Assembly (NCBI RefSeq): GCF_045984285.3
Contig: NZ_JBJQIK030000002.1
Location: forward strand, 1-64,000
DNA: 64,000 nucleotides
Source of the DNA: Rugamonas sp045984285
Lineage (GTDB): Bacteria; Pseudomonadota; Gammaproteobacteria; Burkholderiales; Burkholderiaceae_D
Direction: 5' to 3'
Positions 54,217 through 63,035 of this stretch are shown here, piece by piece (the first letter of the stretch is position 1; every line of letters begins with the position of its first letter). Under the pieces are notes generated by a model. That model was not told where the DNA came from, did no database searches, and was given only the letters and a program-made list of their open reading frames with translations. A program made the translations under genes and the position numbers.

Positions 54217-57021
54217 ATGCCAGTACAAAAACGCTCCAGGGCCGTTTCGTTCGCTTTGAAAACACTCACCGGCGCGGTCCTCAGCGCGGTGCTCACCTCA
54301 GCAAACGCTGCCGGCCTTGGCAAGCTCACTGTGCTGTCCTCGCTGGGCCAGCCGCTGCGCGCCGAGATCGAACTGACCGCCGTCACGCCGGAAGAGGCTA
54401 CCGACCTGCAGGCGAAGCTGGCGCCGGCCGAAGCCTTCCGCGCCGCCAACATCGACTTCAATCCCGCCCTGCTGGGACTGCGCTTTACCGTCGAACAGCG
54501 CAACGGCCGCCAGGTCATCAGCGTTTCCTCCTCCGCGCCGATCAACGAGCCCTTCGTCGACATGCTGCTGGAACTGAGCTGGGCCAATGGCCGCCTGGTA
54601 CGTGAGTACACCTTCCTGCTCGACCCGGCGGACATGCGCGCCACCCAGGCGCCGCAAGTGGCCGCGCCGGTGGACGTGGGCCGCAATGTGGCGCAGGCCG
54701 GCGCTCCGGTGCGCGCGGCGCCAGCCCCTGCACCGGCTGCGGCAGCGCCCGCGCCTTCCGCGCCGCCAGCCCCGCCTGCCCGCAAGCCGCGCCCTGAGCC
54801 TGAGCAGCGTCCCGCACCGGCGCCGCGCGAGAACGCAGCCGCCGACAGCGAATACCGCGTGAAGTCCGGCGATACGCTGAGCCGGATCGCATCCGAATAC
54901 AAGCCGGCGGACGTGTCGCTGGACATGATGCTGGTGGCGCTGTACCGCGCCAATCCCGAAGCCTTCTCCGGCAATAACATGAACCGCCTGAAGTCCGGCA
55001 CCATCCTGACCGTGCCGACCGCCGAGGACGTGCGCGGCGGCGCCAGCCGCGGCGAAGCGCGCGGCGTGGTGGTGGCGCATGCTGCCGACTTCAATGCCTA
55101 CCGCGCCAAGCTGGCCGGCCAGGTGGAGGCCAGCACGCCGGCCAAGGCAGCCGAACCGGCGCAGAGCGCGGCAGGCAAGATCACCGCGAAAGTGCAGGAG
55201 AAGCCGAACGCGGTCAACGAAGCGAAGGACCAGCTCAAGCTGTCCAAGGCCGGAGAGACTTCCGGCAAGGCGGGCAAGACCGCCAGCGTGGAAGACAAGA
55301 TCGCCAGCGACCAGCAGGCAGCGGAAGCCGCAGCCCGCGTGAAGGAGCTGGAGAAGAACGTCAATCAGCTGGAGAAGCTGATGGCGGTGAAGAACAAGTC
55401 CGGCGCTACGGCGCAGAACAAGGTGCCGGAGATGGACGTGGCGGGCAAGCCGGTGAACGCGCCGCCTGCACCGCCGAAAAAAGCCGTGGTTCCTGCGCCG
55501 TCGCCGATCCAGCAGCCGACGCTGATGGATACGCTGATGGACAATGTGCAGCTGATCGGCGTTGGCCTGGCCGCGCTGCTGGGCGCCGTGGCGCTGATGC
55601 TGTCGCGCCGCCGCAAGGCGCAGATGGTGCTGCCGAAGCACGAGACCAGCATCCTCGGCGACCCGGGCACGCAGGCGCCATCGATGTTCGCCGATGCGGG
55701 CGGCCAGAATATCGACACCAGCAACAGCGTGTTCAATTCCAACTTCGCGCCTTCAGCCAGCCAGCTCGATACCAATGAAGTCGATCCGGTGGCGGAAGCC
55801 GATGTCTACATCGCCTACGGCCGCGACGCCCAGGCCGAGGAGATCCTGAAGGAAGCGCTGCGCACCCACCCTGAACGCAATGCGGTGCGCCTGAAACTGC
55901 TGGAGATCTACGCCAACCGCAAGGATACGCGCACCTTCGAAATGCAGGCCAGCGAGCTGTATTCGCAGACCAAGGGGCAGGGCGAAGACTGGGCGCAGGC
56001 TGCGGCACTGGGCCTGTCCATCGATCCGCAGAATCCGCTGTACGCCAGCGCCGCGCAGGCGGCAGGCAGCTTCGGCGCAGCTGCCGCGGTGGGCGCTGCC
56101 ACCGGGGCCGCCGCTTTCGCTGCCGACGAAGAGACGAAGCTGCCGGATTTCGCCAGCGAAGAAGGCACGGCAGCGGCTGCCGAAACCGATGCCGTGAACA
56201 TGGACCTGGCTGCCGAACCGCCGATTGCTGCCGCGCCCGCGCCTGCCGACAATCTGATGGACTTCAATTTCGACGAAGACGCGACCGCGCTGCCAACGCC
56301 GCCGGCTGCGGAAGAGCCGAAGCCCGCCGACGACAATGTGCTGGACTTCGACCTCGGCGGCCTGGGCTTCGACTCGCCCGCGCCGACGCCCGCGCCAACC
56401 GAGCCGCCGGCGGCCGCCAGCGCACCGGACGCGATGGACCTCGCCTTCGACATGGACTTCAACACGCCGGCAACGGAAGCCCCGGCTCCTGCGCCGGCTC
56501 CGGCGCCTGAGCCATCCCCGCTGGACGACCTGGGCATGGACTTCAACCTCGACCTGCCGGGTGAAGAGAAGCCGGCCGAAGCACCAGCTCCGGCACCGGC
56601 GCCTGCCGACCCGCTGGCTGAACTGGACATGATGGACTTCACGCTGCCGGGGGCGCCGGCTGCTGAAGCGGCGCCTGCGCCGGCAGCGGCGGAGCCGGAA
56701 CTGACTGCCGATGACTTCGCGCTCGACCTGCCGGGCGACGATACGCCAGCGCCTGCGCCCGCAGCGCAGGAATTCGACCTGTCCGGCATCGACCTGAACC
56801 TCGACACGGCGCAGCCTTCCACCGACGCGCCTGCGCCTGCGATGGCCGAAGAAGAACTGTCCGCCCACCATATGGAAATGGACACGAAGCTCGACCTCGC
56901 CATCGCCTACCAGGAAATCGGCGACAAGGAAGGCGCGCGCGAACTGCTGGAAGAAGTGATTCGCGGCGGCAGCGATGCCCAGGTGGCGCGCGCCAACCAG
57001 ATGAAAGCCCTGCTGGGCTGA
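54217..57021 (+). CDS. fimV: FimV/HubP polar landmark protein
   Basis: This 934-residue inner-membrane protein organises the cell pole and supports type IV pili. A signal peptide ends ANA-AGLGKL. A FimV N-terminal domain follows (LSSLGQPLRAEIEL), then a LysM domain at about residues 209-270 (YRVKSGDTLSRIASEY) and a Pro/Ala linker with a short coiled coil (LEKNVNQLEKLM). One membrane helix lies near residue 445 (GVGLAALLGAVALML). The long acidic cytoplasmic region carries repeats such as LMDFNFDED and DLGMDFNLDLPGE, and the protein ends in the FimV TPR-like helix pair (KLDLAIAYQEIGDKEGARELL). It precedes truA, as in many proteobacteria. Confidence 0.92.
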   Translation: MPVQKRSRAVSFALKTLTGAVLSAVLTSANAAGLGKLTVLSSLGQPLRAEIELTAVTPEEATDLQAKLAPAEAFRAANIDFNPALLGLRFTVEQRNGRQVISVSSSAPINEPFVDMLLELSWANGRLVREYTFLLDPADMRATQAPQVAAPVDVGRNVAQAGAPVRAAPAPAPAAAAPAPSAPPAPPARKPRPEPEQRPAPAPRENAAADSEYRVKSGDTLSRIASEYKPADVSLDMMLVALYRANPEAFSGNNMNRLKSGTILTVPTAEDVRGGASRGEARGVVVAHAADFNAYRAKLAGQVEASTPAKAAEPAQSAAGKITAKVQEKPNAVNEAKDQLKLSKAGETSGKAGKTASVEDKIASDQQAAEAAARVKELEKNVNQLEKLMAVKNKSGATAQNKVPEMDVAGKPVNAPPAPPKKAVVPAPSPIQQPTLMDTLMDNVQLIGVGLAALLGAVALMLSRRRKAQMVLPKHETSILGDPGTQAPSMFADAGGQNIDTSNSVFNSNFAPSASQLDTNEVDPVAEADVYIAYGRDAQAEEILKEALRTHPERNAVRLKLLEIYANRKDTRTFEMQASELYSQTKGQGEDWAQAAALGLSIDPQNPLYASAAQAAGSFGAAAAVGAATGAAAFAADEETKLPDFASEEGTAAAAETDAVNMDLAAEPPIAAAPAPADNLMDFNFDEDATALPTPPAAEEPKPADDNVLDFDLGGLGFDSPAPTPAPTEPPAAASAPDAMDLAFDMDFNTPATEAPAPAPAPAPEPSPLDDLGMDFNLDLPGEEKPAEAPAPAPAPADPLAELDMMDFTLPGAPAAEAAPAPAAAEPELTADDFALDLPGDDTPAPAPAAQEFDLSGIDLNLDTAQPSTDAPAPAMAEEELSAHHMEMDTKLDLAIAYQEIGDKEGARELLEEVIRGGSDAQVARANQMKALLG

Positions 57022-57066
57022 TGCAGCTATAATCCCTGCTCCGCAGACCAACCGCAGAGCAGGGAA

Positions 57067-57897
57067 GTGAAACGCATCGCATTAGGAGTCCAGTACAACG
57101 GCGCCGGCTGGCAAGGCTATCAGGTGCAGCCGCACGGCCAGACGGTACAGGACAAGCTGGAACAGGCGATCGGGCAATTCGCCTGCGCGCATATCGGCAC
57201 TACCTGCGCCGGCCGCACCGACGCCGGCGTGCACGCCCTCGGACAAGTCGTCCACTTCGATACCGATATCAAACGCGAGCCGCACGCCTGGGTGCGTGGC
57301 ATCAACGCCTTCCTGCCTGAATCGATTGGTGTGCGCTGGGCCAAAGAGCTGCACGAGGTCGTGCCCTACAGCGAGAACCCGGCCGAATTCGATCCCGCGG
57401 CCGATTTCCATGCCCGCTTCAGCGCGCGCTCGCGCACCTATCACTACCTGCTCTACAACCACACCGTGCGTTCGCCCCTGCTGGCGGGGCGTGCCGGCTT
57501 CTGCCACCGTCCGCTGGATATTGAACTGATGCGCGAAGCCGTGCAGCCGCTGATCGGCGAGCATGACTTCAGCGCCTTCCGCGCGGCGGGCTGCCAGGCC
57601 AAAACGCCGGTCAAGCACATGTACGAAATCGGCATCGAGCGCCACGGCGACATGATCCTGTTCACCTTGCGCGCCAGCGCCTTCCTGCACCACATGGTGC
57701 GCAACCTGGTCGGCTCCCTGGTCTACATCGGGCAGGGCCGTGAGCAGCCCGAATGGCTGGGCCAACTGCTGGCAGGCCGCGACCGCACTGTTGCGGCACC
57801 CACCTTCATGCCGGACGGGCTCTATCTGGCCGATATCGAGTACGATGCGAAATGGGAGCTGCCGCGCGAGAACGCGCGCATCCTGCCCGCCTTCTGA
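57067..57897 (+). CDS. truA: tRNA pseudouridine(38-40) synthase
   Basis: This 276-residue enzyme converts uridines 38-40 of the tRNA anticodon arm to pseudouridine. Catalytic Asp52 is in GRTDAGVHALGQ. LEYDG-type RNA-binding residues are represented by VQYNGAGWQGYQ near the start, and FLHHMVRNLVG is present. The start is GTG 57067, with AGGGA 2-6 nt upstream; no ATG fits the family N-terminus. A TATAAT lies at 57028-57033 in the end of fimV. trpF follows after 10 nt. Confidence 0.95.
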   Translation: MKRIALGVQYNGAGWQGYQVQPHGQTVQDKLEQAIGQFACAHIGTTCAGRTDAGVHALGQVVHFDTDIKREPHAWVRGINAFLPESIGVRWAKELHEVVPYSENPAEFDPAADFHARFSARSRTYHYLLYNHTVRSPLLAGRAGFCHRPLDIELMREAVQPLIGEHDFSAFRAAGCQAKTPVKHMYEIGIERHGDMILFTLRASAFLHHMVRNLVGSLVYIGQGREQPEWLGQLLAGRDRTVAAPTFMPDGLYLADIEYDAKWELPRENARILPAF

Positions 57898-57907
57898 GGA
57901 CCCGAGC

Positions 57908-58600
57908 ATGCATCGCACCCGCATCAAGATCTGCGGCCTGACCCGCGAAGAAGACGTTGCCGCCGCCGTGGCCGCCGGAGCGGACGCGGTAGGCTTCGTG
58001 TTCTATCCGAAAAGCCCGCGCTACGTGACGCCGCAGCGCGCAGCCGAGCTGATTGCCACGCTGCCGCCCTTTGTCACGGCCACCGGCCTGTTCGTCAATG
58101 CCGGCGCGGATGAGGTGGCGCAGACCGTGAGCGTGGCCCCGGTATCGCTGCTGCAGTTCCACGGTGACGAAACGGCGGAGCAGTGCGCGCAGGCCGCAGC
58201 GGCCGCCAACCGCGCCTATATGCGGGTCTTCCGCGTGAAACCCGACACCAGCGGCGAAGAGCTGCTAGAATATGAAACACACTGCCGTGTCTCCAGCAAG
58301 CTGTTCTCGGGCCTCCTGCTCGACACCTTCGTGGATGCCTACGGCGGAGCTGGAAAGGTATTTGATTGGTCTCTCATTCCAAAAGATCTCGCGCATCGGG
58401 CCGTTTTAAGTGGTGGCTTGAGCGTACTCAACGCGACTGGCGCGGTAGTACGCGTTCGCCCTTACGCGGTTGACGTCAGTAGTGGCGTCGAAGCCGCCAA
58501 GGGCATTAAAGATGCCCGCCTGATCGCCGACTTCATCGCGGCGGTGCGGGCAGCCGATGCCACTATTGAAAGAGATCCTGACAATGAAAGCGCAAGCTAA
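57908..58600 (+). CDS. trpF: phosphoribosylanthranilate isomerase
   Basis: This 230-residue TIM barrel catalyses the Amadori step of tryptophan synthesis. Catalytic Cys is in IKICGLTREED at the N-terminus and the Asp in LLLDTFVDAYGG. The phosphate-binding GG and SSGVE motifs are near the end. I start at ATG 57908 because longer readings overlap truA. The stretch around 58345-58510 uses codons unlike the rest of the window (TTA, AGT, CGG, GTA, CCA). trpB starts within its last codons. Confidence 0.96.
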   Translation: MHRTRIKICGLTREEDVAAAVAAGADAVGFVFYPKSPRYVTPQRAAELIATLPPFVTATGLFVNAGADEVAQTVSVAPVSLLQFHGDETAEQCAQAAAAANRAYMRVFRVKPDTSGEELLEYETHCRVSSKLFSGLLLDTFVDAYGGAGKVFDWSLIPKDLAHRAVLSGGLSVLNATGAVVRVRPYAVDVSSGVEAAKGIKDARLIADFIAAVRAADATIERDPDNESAS

Positions 58601-59816
58601 AGGCCTGTTCCACGCCTCCGATTACCAATTTCCCGATGCAAGCGGCCACTTCGGCCCCTACGGCGGCAGCTTCGTCGCCGAGACCCTGACTTACGCACTG
58701 GCCGAGCTCAATGAAGCCTATGCGAAGTACAGCAAAGATCCCGGGTTCCTTGAAGAGTTCCGCTACGAGCTGAAACACTTCGTCGGCCGTCCTTCGCCGA
58801 TTTACCACGCCAAGCGCTGGAGCGAAATCGCGGGCGGCGCGCAGGTGTACTTCAAGCGCGAAGACCTGAACCACACGGGTGCGCACAAGATCAATAACGT
58901 GATCGGCCAGGCGCTGCTGGCCAAACGCATGGGCAAGCCGCGCATCATCGCCGAAACGGGCGCCGGCCAGCACGGCGTGGCCACCGCCACCATCTGCGCG
59001 CGCTTCGGCCTGGAGTGCGTGGTCTACATGGGCTCCGAGGACGTGAAGCGCCAGGCGCAGAACGTGTACCGCATGAAGCTCTTGGGCGCGACCGTGGTGC
59101 CGGTGGAATCCGGCTCGAAGACGCTGAAGGACGCGCTGAACGAAGCGATGCGAGACTGGGTCACGAATATCGAAAACACCTTCTACATCATCGGCACGGT
59201 AGCGGGCCCGCACCCATACCCGATGCTGGTGCGCGACTTCCAGTCCGTGATCGGCGAAGAGTGCCTGGTGCAGATGCCGGAAATGACGGGCCGCCAGCCG
59301 GACTATGTGGTGGCGGCGGTGGGCGGCGGTTCCAACGCCATGGGCATCTTCTATCCCTACATCGACGAGAAAAACACCAAGCTGGTCGGCGTGGAAGCGG
59401 CGGGCGAGGGCATCGATACGGACAAGCACGCGGCCTCGCTGACCAAGGGCTACCCCGGCGTCCTGCATGGCAACCGCACTTACCTGCTGCAGAGCGAAGA
59501 TGGCCAGATCATCGAAACGCATTCCGTGTCGGCGGGCCTCGACTATCCCGGCGTCGGCCCCGAGCACGCATGGCTGAAGGACTCCGGCCGCGCCACTTAC
59601 GAGCCGATCACGGACGAAGAAGCGCTGCAGGCCTTTCACGACTGCTGCCGCATCGAAGGCATTATCCCCGCGCTGGAAAGTTCGCATGCCTTGGCATACG
59701 CCGTGAAGCTGGCGGCCACGCTGCCGAAAGACCAGATCGTCCTCGCCAACCTCTCCGGCCGCGGCGACAAGGACATGCACACCGTCGCCCAACGCGCCGG
59801 CCTCGACTTTTCCTGA
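58584..59816 (+). CDS. trpB: tryptophan synthase beta chain
   Basis: This 410-residue PLP enzyme joins indole and serine to tryptophan. PLP-binding Lys102 is in HTGAHKINN, the GAGQHGVA loop is intact, and the phosphate-binding GGGSNAMG motif is present. I prefer ATG 58584 (MKAQAKGLF), 17 nt before the trpF stop, over ATG 58557, which adds nine poorly matching residues. It should pair with TrpA; the gap between them holds a 41-nt palindrome. Confidence 0.96.
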   Translation: MKAQAKGLFHASDYQFPDASGHFGPYGGSFVAETLTYALAELNEAYAKYSKDPGFLEEFRYELKHFVGRPSPIYHAKRWSEIAGGAQVYFKREDLNHTGAHKINNVIGQALLAKRMGKPRIIAETGAGQHGVATATICARFGLECVVYMGSEDVKRQAQNVYRMKLLGATVVPVESGSKTLKDALNEAMRDWVTNIENTFYIIGTVAGPHPYPMLVRDFQSVIGEECLVQMPEMTGRQPDYVVAAVGGGSNAMGIFYPYIDEKNTKLVGVEAAGEGIDTDKHAASLTKGYPGVLHGNRTYLLQSEDGQIIETHSVSAGLDYPGVGPEHAWLKDSGRATYEPITDEEALQAFHDCCRIEGIIPALESSHALAYAVKLAATLPKDQIVLANLSGRGDKDMHTVAQRAGLDFS

Positions 59817-59833
59817 AAAAGTTGCCTGAAAAA

Positions 59834-59874
59834 TGGGGACAGACCCGGATTAAATTAATCCGGGTCTGTCCCCA
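59834..59874. repeat. 41-nt perfect palindrome between trpB and trpA
   Basis: Two 20-nt arms (TGGGGACAGACCCGGATTAA and its exact complement) flank a single central A. No T-run follows, so it is not a standard terminator. The GGGGACAGACCC core is of the type seen in dispersed palindromes of related genomes. Confidence 0.85.
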
Positions 59875-59906
59875 ATTAAAAAGAAACTAATTAATTGAGG
59901 GAAAAT

Positions 59907-60704
59907 ATGTCGCGTATCGCTAAGACGTTTGAGGCGCTGAAGGCGCAGAACAAGACCGGGCTCGTTACTTTCATTACGGCGGGGGATCCGTCGCCGCAGG
60001 CTACCGTGCCGCTGCTGCATGCGCTCGTCGCGGGCGGGGCGGATGTGCTGGAACTCGGGGTGCCCTTCTCCGATCCCATGGCCGAAGGGCCCGTGATCCA
60101 GCGCGCCTGCGAGCGCGCCCTGGCGCACGGTATCGGTATCCGCCATGTGTTCGACTATGTGAAGGAGTTTCGCAAGACCAACCAGCACACGCCCGTGGTG
60201 CTGATGGGCTATGCGAATCCGATCGAACGCATCGGCGTGGATGCCTTCATCGCCGCTTCGCAGGAGGCGGGCGCCGATGGGGCCATCGTGGTTGATTATC
60301 CGCCCGAGGAGTGCGAGGAGTTCGCGGCGAAGATGCGCGCCGCGGACCTCGACCTGATCTTCCTGCTGGCGCCCACGTCCACCGACCAGCGCGTGCAGCA
60401 GGTGGCCAAGGTGGGCGGCGGCTTCTCCTACTATGTGTCGCTGAAGGGCGTGACCGGGGCCGGGAATATCGATACCGCCGAAGTGGCGCAGCGCATCGCC
60501 GCCATCCGCAAGCATGTGAAGCTGCCGATTGGCGTCGGCTTCGGCATCCGCGATGCGGCCACGGCGAAAGCCGTGGCCGAGGTGGCCGATGCGGTCGTCA
60601 TCGGCAGCCGCATCATCCAGGAGATCGAGGCCAGCACGCCGGAGCAGGCGCCGCAGAAGGTGCAGGCTTTCGTGGCGGGCATCCGTCAGGCGCTTGATTC
60701 ATAG
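59907..60704 (+). CDS. trpA: tryptophan synthase alpha chain
   Basis: This 265-residue TIM barrel cleaves indole-3-glycerol phosphate and passes indole to TrpB. Catalytic Glu49 is in LELGVPFSDP. The second catalytic position, Asp60 in E. coli, appears as Glu60 (MAEGP). The phosphate-binding GVGFGIRD and the GVTGAG loop are normal. I start at ATG 59907, with TTGAGGG 6 nt upstream; a TTG four codons earlier is less likely. It is 90 nt after trpB, an unusually wide gap. Confidence 0.95.
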   Translation: MSRIAKTFEALKAQNKTGLVTFITAGDPSPQATVPLLHALVAGGADVLELGVPFSDPMAEGPVIQRACERALAHGIGIRHVFDYVKEFRKTNQHTPVVLMGYANPIERIGVDAFIAASQEAGADGAIVVDYPPEECEEFAAKMRAADLDLIFLLAPTSTDQRVQQVAKVGGGFSYYVSLKGVTGAGNIDTAEVAQRIAAIRKHVKLPIGVGFGIRDAATAKAVAEVADAVVIGSRIIQEIEASTPEQAPQKVQAFVAGIRQALDS

Positions 60705-60739
60705 GTAATATTGCACCTCTTGCAATTTTAGAGGGAAGG

Positions 60740-60769
60740 TTCGACAGTCCAGTCCAAAACGGCTACACT
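60740..60769 (+). promoter_or_regulatory. probable promoter of accD
   Basis: TTCGACA (60740-60746) and TACACT (60764-60769), spaced 17 nt, lie 32 nt before the accD start, so accD-folC may be transcribed independently of trp. Confidence 0.5.
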
Positions 60770-60800
60770 TCCGGCCTACGTTAGTGCAACAGGAGAAAAT

Positions 60801-61673
60801 ATGAGCTGGTTAGAGAAACTGCTGCCGCCGCGCATCCAGCGCTCGGACACTGCCGCTCGCAAGACGATGCCCGAAGGCCTGTGGGTGAAATGCCCCTCCT
60901 GCGAGGCCGTCCTGTACCGTACGGATCTGGAGTCGAACCTGCACGTTTGCCCCAAGTGCGACCACCATATGCGCATCCGCGCCCGCGAGCGCCTGGACGC
61001 GCTGCTGGACGCCGGCGGCCGCTATGAGATCGGCCAGGAGACCCTGCCGGTCGATACGCTGAAGTTCAAGGACAGCAAGAAGTATCCGGACCGCCTGAAG
61101 CAGGCGATGGAAGCCACCGGCGAGACCGATGCGCTGATCGCCATGGGCGGTTCCATCATGAGCCTGCCTGTGGTGGTGGCCTGCTTCGAGTTCGAGTTCA
61201 TGGGCGGTTCCATGGGTTCCGTGGTGGGCGAGCGCTTTGCCCGCGCCGCCCAGATCGCGCTGGAACAGAAGGTGCCGTTCATCTGCATCACCGCCACCGG
61301 CGGCGCCCGCATGCAGGAAGGCCTGCTGTCGCTGATGCAGATGGCGAAAACCACGGCCATGCTGACCAAGCTGGCCGAGAAGAAGCTGCCCTTCATCAGC
61401 GTGCTGACCGATCCAACCATGGGCGGCGTGTCCGCTTCCTTCGCCTTCATGGGCGATGTGGTGATCGCCGAGCCGAAGGCGCTGATCGGTTTCGCCGGTC
61501 CGCGCGTGATCGAGAACACCGTGCGCGAGAAATTGCCCGAGGGCTTCCAGCGCGCCGAGTTCCTGGTGCAGAAGGGCGCCGTCGACATGATCGTCGACCG
61601 CCGCCAGATGCGCGAGGAAATCGCACGCCTGCTGGCCCTGCTGCAAAACCAGGCTGCCGAAGTGCTGGCCTGA
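60801..61673 (+). CDS. accD: acetyl-CoA carboxylase carboxyltransferase beta subunit
   Basis: This 290-residue subunit transfers the carboxyl group to acetyl-CoA in fatty-acid synthesis, with AccA as partner. The N-terminal zinc ribbon has C31, C34, C50 and C53 (CPSCEAVL, CPKCDHH). The crotonase-fold domain shows TATGGARMQEG and GFAGPRVIENT. AGGAGAAAAT precedes the ATG. Position between trpA and folC is conserved in proteobacteria. Confidence 0.97.
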   Translation: MSWLEKLLPPRIQRSDTAARKTMPEGLWVKCPSCEAVLYRTDLESNLHVCPKCDHHMRIRARERLDALLDAGGRYEIGQETLPVDTLKFKDSKKYPDRLKQAMEATGETDALIAMGGSIMSLPVVVACFEFEFMGGSMGSVVGERFARAAQIALEQKVPFICITATGGARMQEGLLSLMQMAKTTAMLTKLAEKKLPFISVLTDPTMGGVSASFAFMGDVVIAEPKALIGFAGPRVIENTVREKLPEGFQRAEFLVQKGAVDMIVDRRQMREEIARLLALLQNQAAEVLA

Positions 61674-61733
61674 GTTCCATCCTGATGGCGCGCGGCGCAG
61701 GCCGCGCGCCAGCTTCAAGAAGTGCCCCATCCT

Positions 61734-63023
61734 ATGTCCTCTCTCCCGACTACCTTGCCTGACTGGCTCGCGCTGCTTGAGTCGCGCCATGCCGAAACCG
61801 TGATCAATATGGGCCTGGACCGCGTGCGCGCCGTCAAGGAACGCATGCAGCTGGCGTTCAGCTGTCCGGTCATCATGGTGGCGGGCACCAATGGCAAGGG
61901 CTCCACCTGCGCCATGCTGGAGTCCATCCTGCTGCGCGCGGGCTACAAGGTGGGCCTGTATATCAAGCCGCACTTCCTGGACTTCAACGAGCGCGCGCGC
62001 ATCAATGGCGACCTGGCCACCGATGCGCAGCTGGTCGAGGCCTTCAATGCGGTGGAGGCGGCGCGCGGCGATACCACGCTGACCTATTTCGAGTTCACCA
62101 CGCTGGCCATCCTGCAGCTGATGTCGAAGGCAGGACTGGACGTGGCCATCCTCGAAGTGGGCCTGGGCGGCCGCCTCGATGCGGTGAATGTGGTGGATGC
62201 CGACGTGTCCATCGTGACTTCGGTCGATATCGACCACGTCGATTACCTGGGCGGCACGCGCGAACTGATCGGCTTCGAGAAGGCGGGCATTTTCCGCACC
62301 GGCAAGGCGGCCATCTGCAGCGACCCGATGCCGCCGCAGTCGCTGATCGACCATGCGATGGAGATCGGCGCCGACCTGTGGCTGATGGGCCGCGATTTCA
62401 ATTATTCCGGCGACAAGCAACAGTGGAACTACGGCGGCCGTACGCAGCGCCGCAATGCGCTGGCCTATCCGAGCCTGCGCGGCGCCAACCAGCTGCTGAA
62501 CGCCTCGGCCGCGCTGGCGGCGCTGGAAGCGCTCAAGCTGGAGCTGCCGGTCGGCGCGCAGGAAGTGCGCACCGGCCTGGTGACGGTGGAGCTGCCGGGC
62601 CGCTTCCAGGTGCTGCCGGGCCGCCCGAGCGTGATCCTGGATGTGGCGCACAATCCGCATGCCGCGTCCGCGCTGAACCAGAATCTCGGCAATATGGGCT
62701 TCCACCGCTATACCTTCGCGGTGTTCGGCTCCATGCACGACAAGGATATCGACGGCGTGATCAAGGCCATGTCCGAACACGTGGACCACTGGTGCCTGAC
62801 GGACCTGCCGTCGCCGCGCGCGGCGGCCGCTTCCGAGCTGGCGGCCAAGGTGCAGGCCATCCAGCCGGAACGCGAGGAACGCACCGTGAACATTTTCACC
62901 ACACCGGGCGACGCCTATGCGAACGCGGTGAGCCGCGCCGGGGAGAATGATAGAATTGTGGTCTTTGGATCGTTCCTCACCGTGGCCGGCGTCATGGCGG
63001 CACGAAAATCCTCACTCCATTGA
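61734..63023 (+). CDS. folC: bifunctional folylpolyglutamate / dihydrofolate synthase
   Basis: This 429-residue Mur-ligase-family enzyme adds glutamate to dihydropteroate and to folates. P-loop GTNGKGSTCAMLE, the YFEFTTLAIL and EVGLGGRLDAVN motifs and DVAHNPHA fit FolC. ATG 61734 is chosen over GTG 61722 because the AAGAAG site overlaps the GTG. It is followed by a SPOR protein after 12 nt, as usual for this block. Confidence 0.95.
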   Translation: MSSLPTTLPDWLALLESRHAETVINMGLDRVRAVKERMQLAFSCPVIMVAGTNGKGSTCAMLESILLRAGYKVGLYIKPHFLDFNERARINGDLATDAQLVEAFNAVEAARGDTTLTYFEFTTLAILQLMSKAGLDVAILEVGLGGRLDAVNVVDADVSIVTSVDIDHVDYLGGTRELIGFEKAGIFRTGKAAICSDPMPPQSLIDHAMEIGADLWLMGRDFNYSGDKQQWNYGGRTQRRNALAYPSLRGANQLLNASAALAALEALKLELPVGAQEVRTGLVTVELPGRFQVLPGRPSVILDVAHNPHAASALNQNLGNMGFHRYTFAVFGSMHDKDIDGVIKAMSEHVDHWCLTDLPSPRAAAASELAAKVQAIQPEREERTVNIFTTPGDAYANAVSRAGENDRIVVFGSFLTVAGVMAARKSSLH

Positions 63024-63035
63024 GATAATTCACGC

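Noticed and set aside
59834..59874. The trp palindrome as an intrinsic terminator
   Set aside because: No T-run follows on either strand (AATTAAAAAG on one side), and termination there would cut off trpA.
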